Of a stretch of DNA of 6,319 bases, positions 6,211 to 6,319 are shown piece after piece. Below the pieces are notes generated by a model. It had not been told where the DNA came from and did not search any database. It saw only the letters and a list, made by a program, of their open reading frames with translations. The stretch's first letter is position 1. Each line of letters begins with the position of its first letter. The translations under genes were made by a program, and so were the position numbers. The stretch is from an uncultured Eubacteriales bacterium (GTDB lineage Bacteria > Bacillota > Clostridia > Christensenellales > Aristaeellaceae): assembly GCA_902796115.1 (NCBI GenBank), contig CADBNX010000507.1, positions 1-6,319 on the forward strand. Direction: 5' to 3'.

Positions 6211-6249
6211 AAAATCACACCGGTGAATGAACATTGAAGGAGTGGGAAC

Positions 6250-6319
6250 ATGATCAGATTGGGTGAAAGAATCAGGGAACTTCGTCAGCGTGATGGAAGA
6301 ACACAGGATGCACTTGCCG
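6250..6319 (+). CDS. XRE-family helix-turn-helix transcriptional regulator, 3' end missing
   Basis: Only the first 23 codons are present: MIRLGERIRELRQRDG, then RTQDALA, running off the window. This is the opening of a Cro/C1-type helix-turn-helix domain: the basic first helix LGERIRELRQ, then the TQ that begins helix 2. The form LG-x-x-IRELRxRDGRTQ is common among Clostridia regulators with the DNA-binding domain at the N-terminus. The start is well supported: AAGGAG (6237-6242) lies 7 nt before the ATG, and a promoter lies upstream. It is divergent from larA, so control of the larA operon is possible but not shown. The C-terminal domain, which would indicate a ligand, is outside the window. 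Confidence 0.8.
   Translation, partial: MIRLGERIRELRQRDGRTQDALA

Larger units (their letters stand above)
5900..6249. other. Divergent intergenic region between larA and the XRE gene
   Basis: These 350 bases hold no credible gene. They contain the minus-strand larA promoter with its leader of about 108 nt, and the + strand XRE promoter. Other elements seen: an ARG-box-like dyad (6074-6089), CATG repeats at 6055, 6065 and 6074 about one helical turn apart, GATTGAY-type repeats near 6154, 6173 and 6181, and an interrupted palindrome TTTTA...TAAAA (6116-6134). The larA leader has only a weak CCC-GGAA-GGG hairpin and no riboswitch that I recognise. Confidence 0.7.

Overview
This window looks like chromosomal DNA of an anaerobic Firmicute, most likely a gut or rumen Clostridia relative. 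The support is indirect: strong AGGAGG-type ribosome binding sites, near-consensus SigA-type promoters, balanced base composition, and a helix-turn-helix protein whose first residues (LGERIRELRQRDGRTQ) resemble a regulator family common in Clostridia. The lineage is an inference and I cannot name a genus.

Layout. At the left edge is the 3' part of a + strand SGNH/GDSL esterase gene (its start lies outside the window). It converges on a minus-strand block, and the two are separated by a hairpin terminator with T-runs on both sides (about 993-1035). The minus strand then reads, in transcription order from right to left: a LarA-family nickel-pincer 2-hydroxyacid racemase/epimerase (5899-4613), a class I/II PLP aminotransferase (4616-3453, joined to it by an ATGA overlap), and a complete polar amino-acid ABC importer made of a binding protein (3346-2552), a permease (2478-1783) and an ATPase (1796-1059). 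At the right edge, divergent from the racemase gene, is the first 23 codons of an XRE-type regulator on the + strand.

Transcription. I see three good promoters. One lies before larA (TTGATT-17-TATAAT, minus strand). One lies before the binding protein (exact TTGACA-16-TATAAT, minus strand). One lies before the XRE gene (TTGATT-17-TACAAT, + strand). I see no strong terminator between the aminotransferase and the importer, so the five minus-strand genes could form one unit with an internal booster promoter. A 16-bp hairpin without a U-run separates the binding-protein gene from the permease gene and probably raises binding-protein mRNA relative to the membrane components.

Working hypothesis (inference): the importer brings in an amino acid, the aminotransferase interconverts it with its 2-oxo acid, and the LarA homologue changes the configuration of a related 2-hydroxy acid. 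The linking 2-hydroxyacid dehydrogenase and the nickel-pincer cofactor genes larB, larC and larE are not in the window. Imperfect ARG-box-like sequences near the larA, XRE and importer promoters are weak hints of arginine-type control. No tRNA, rRNA, CRISPR array, insertion sequence or phage gene was seen.
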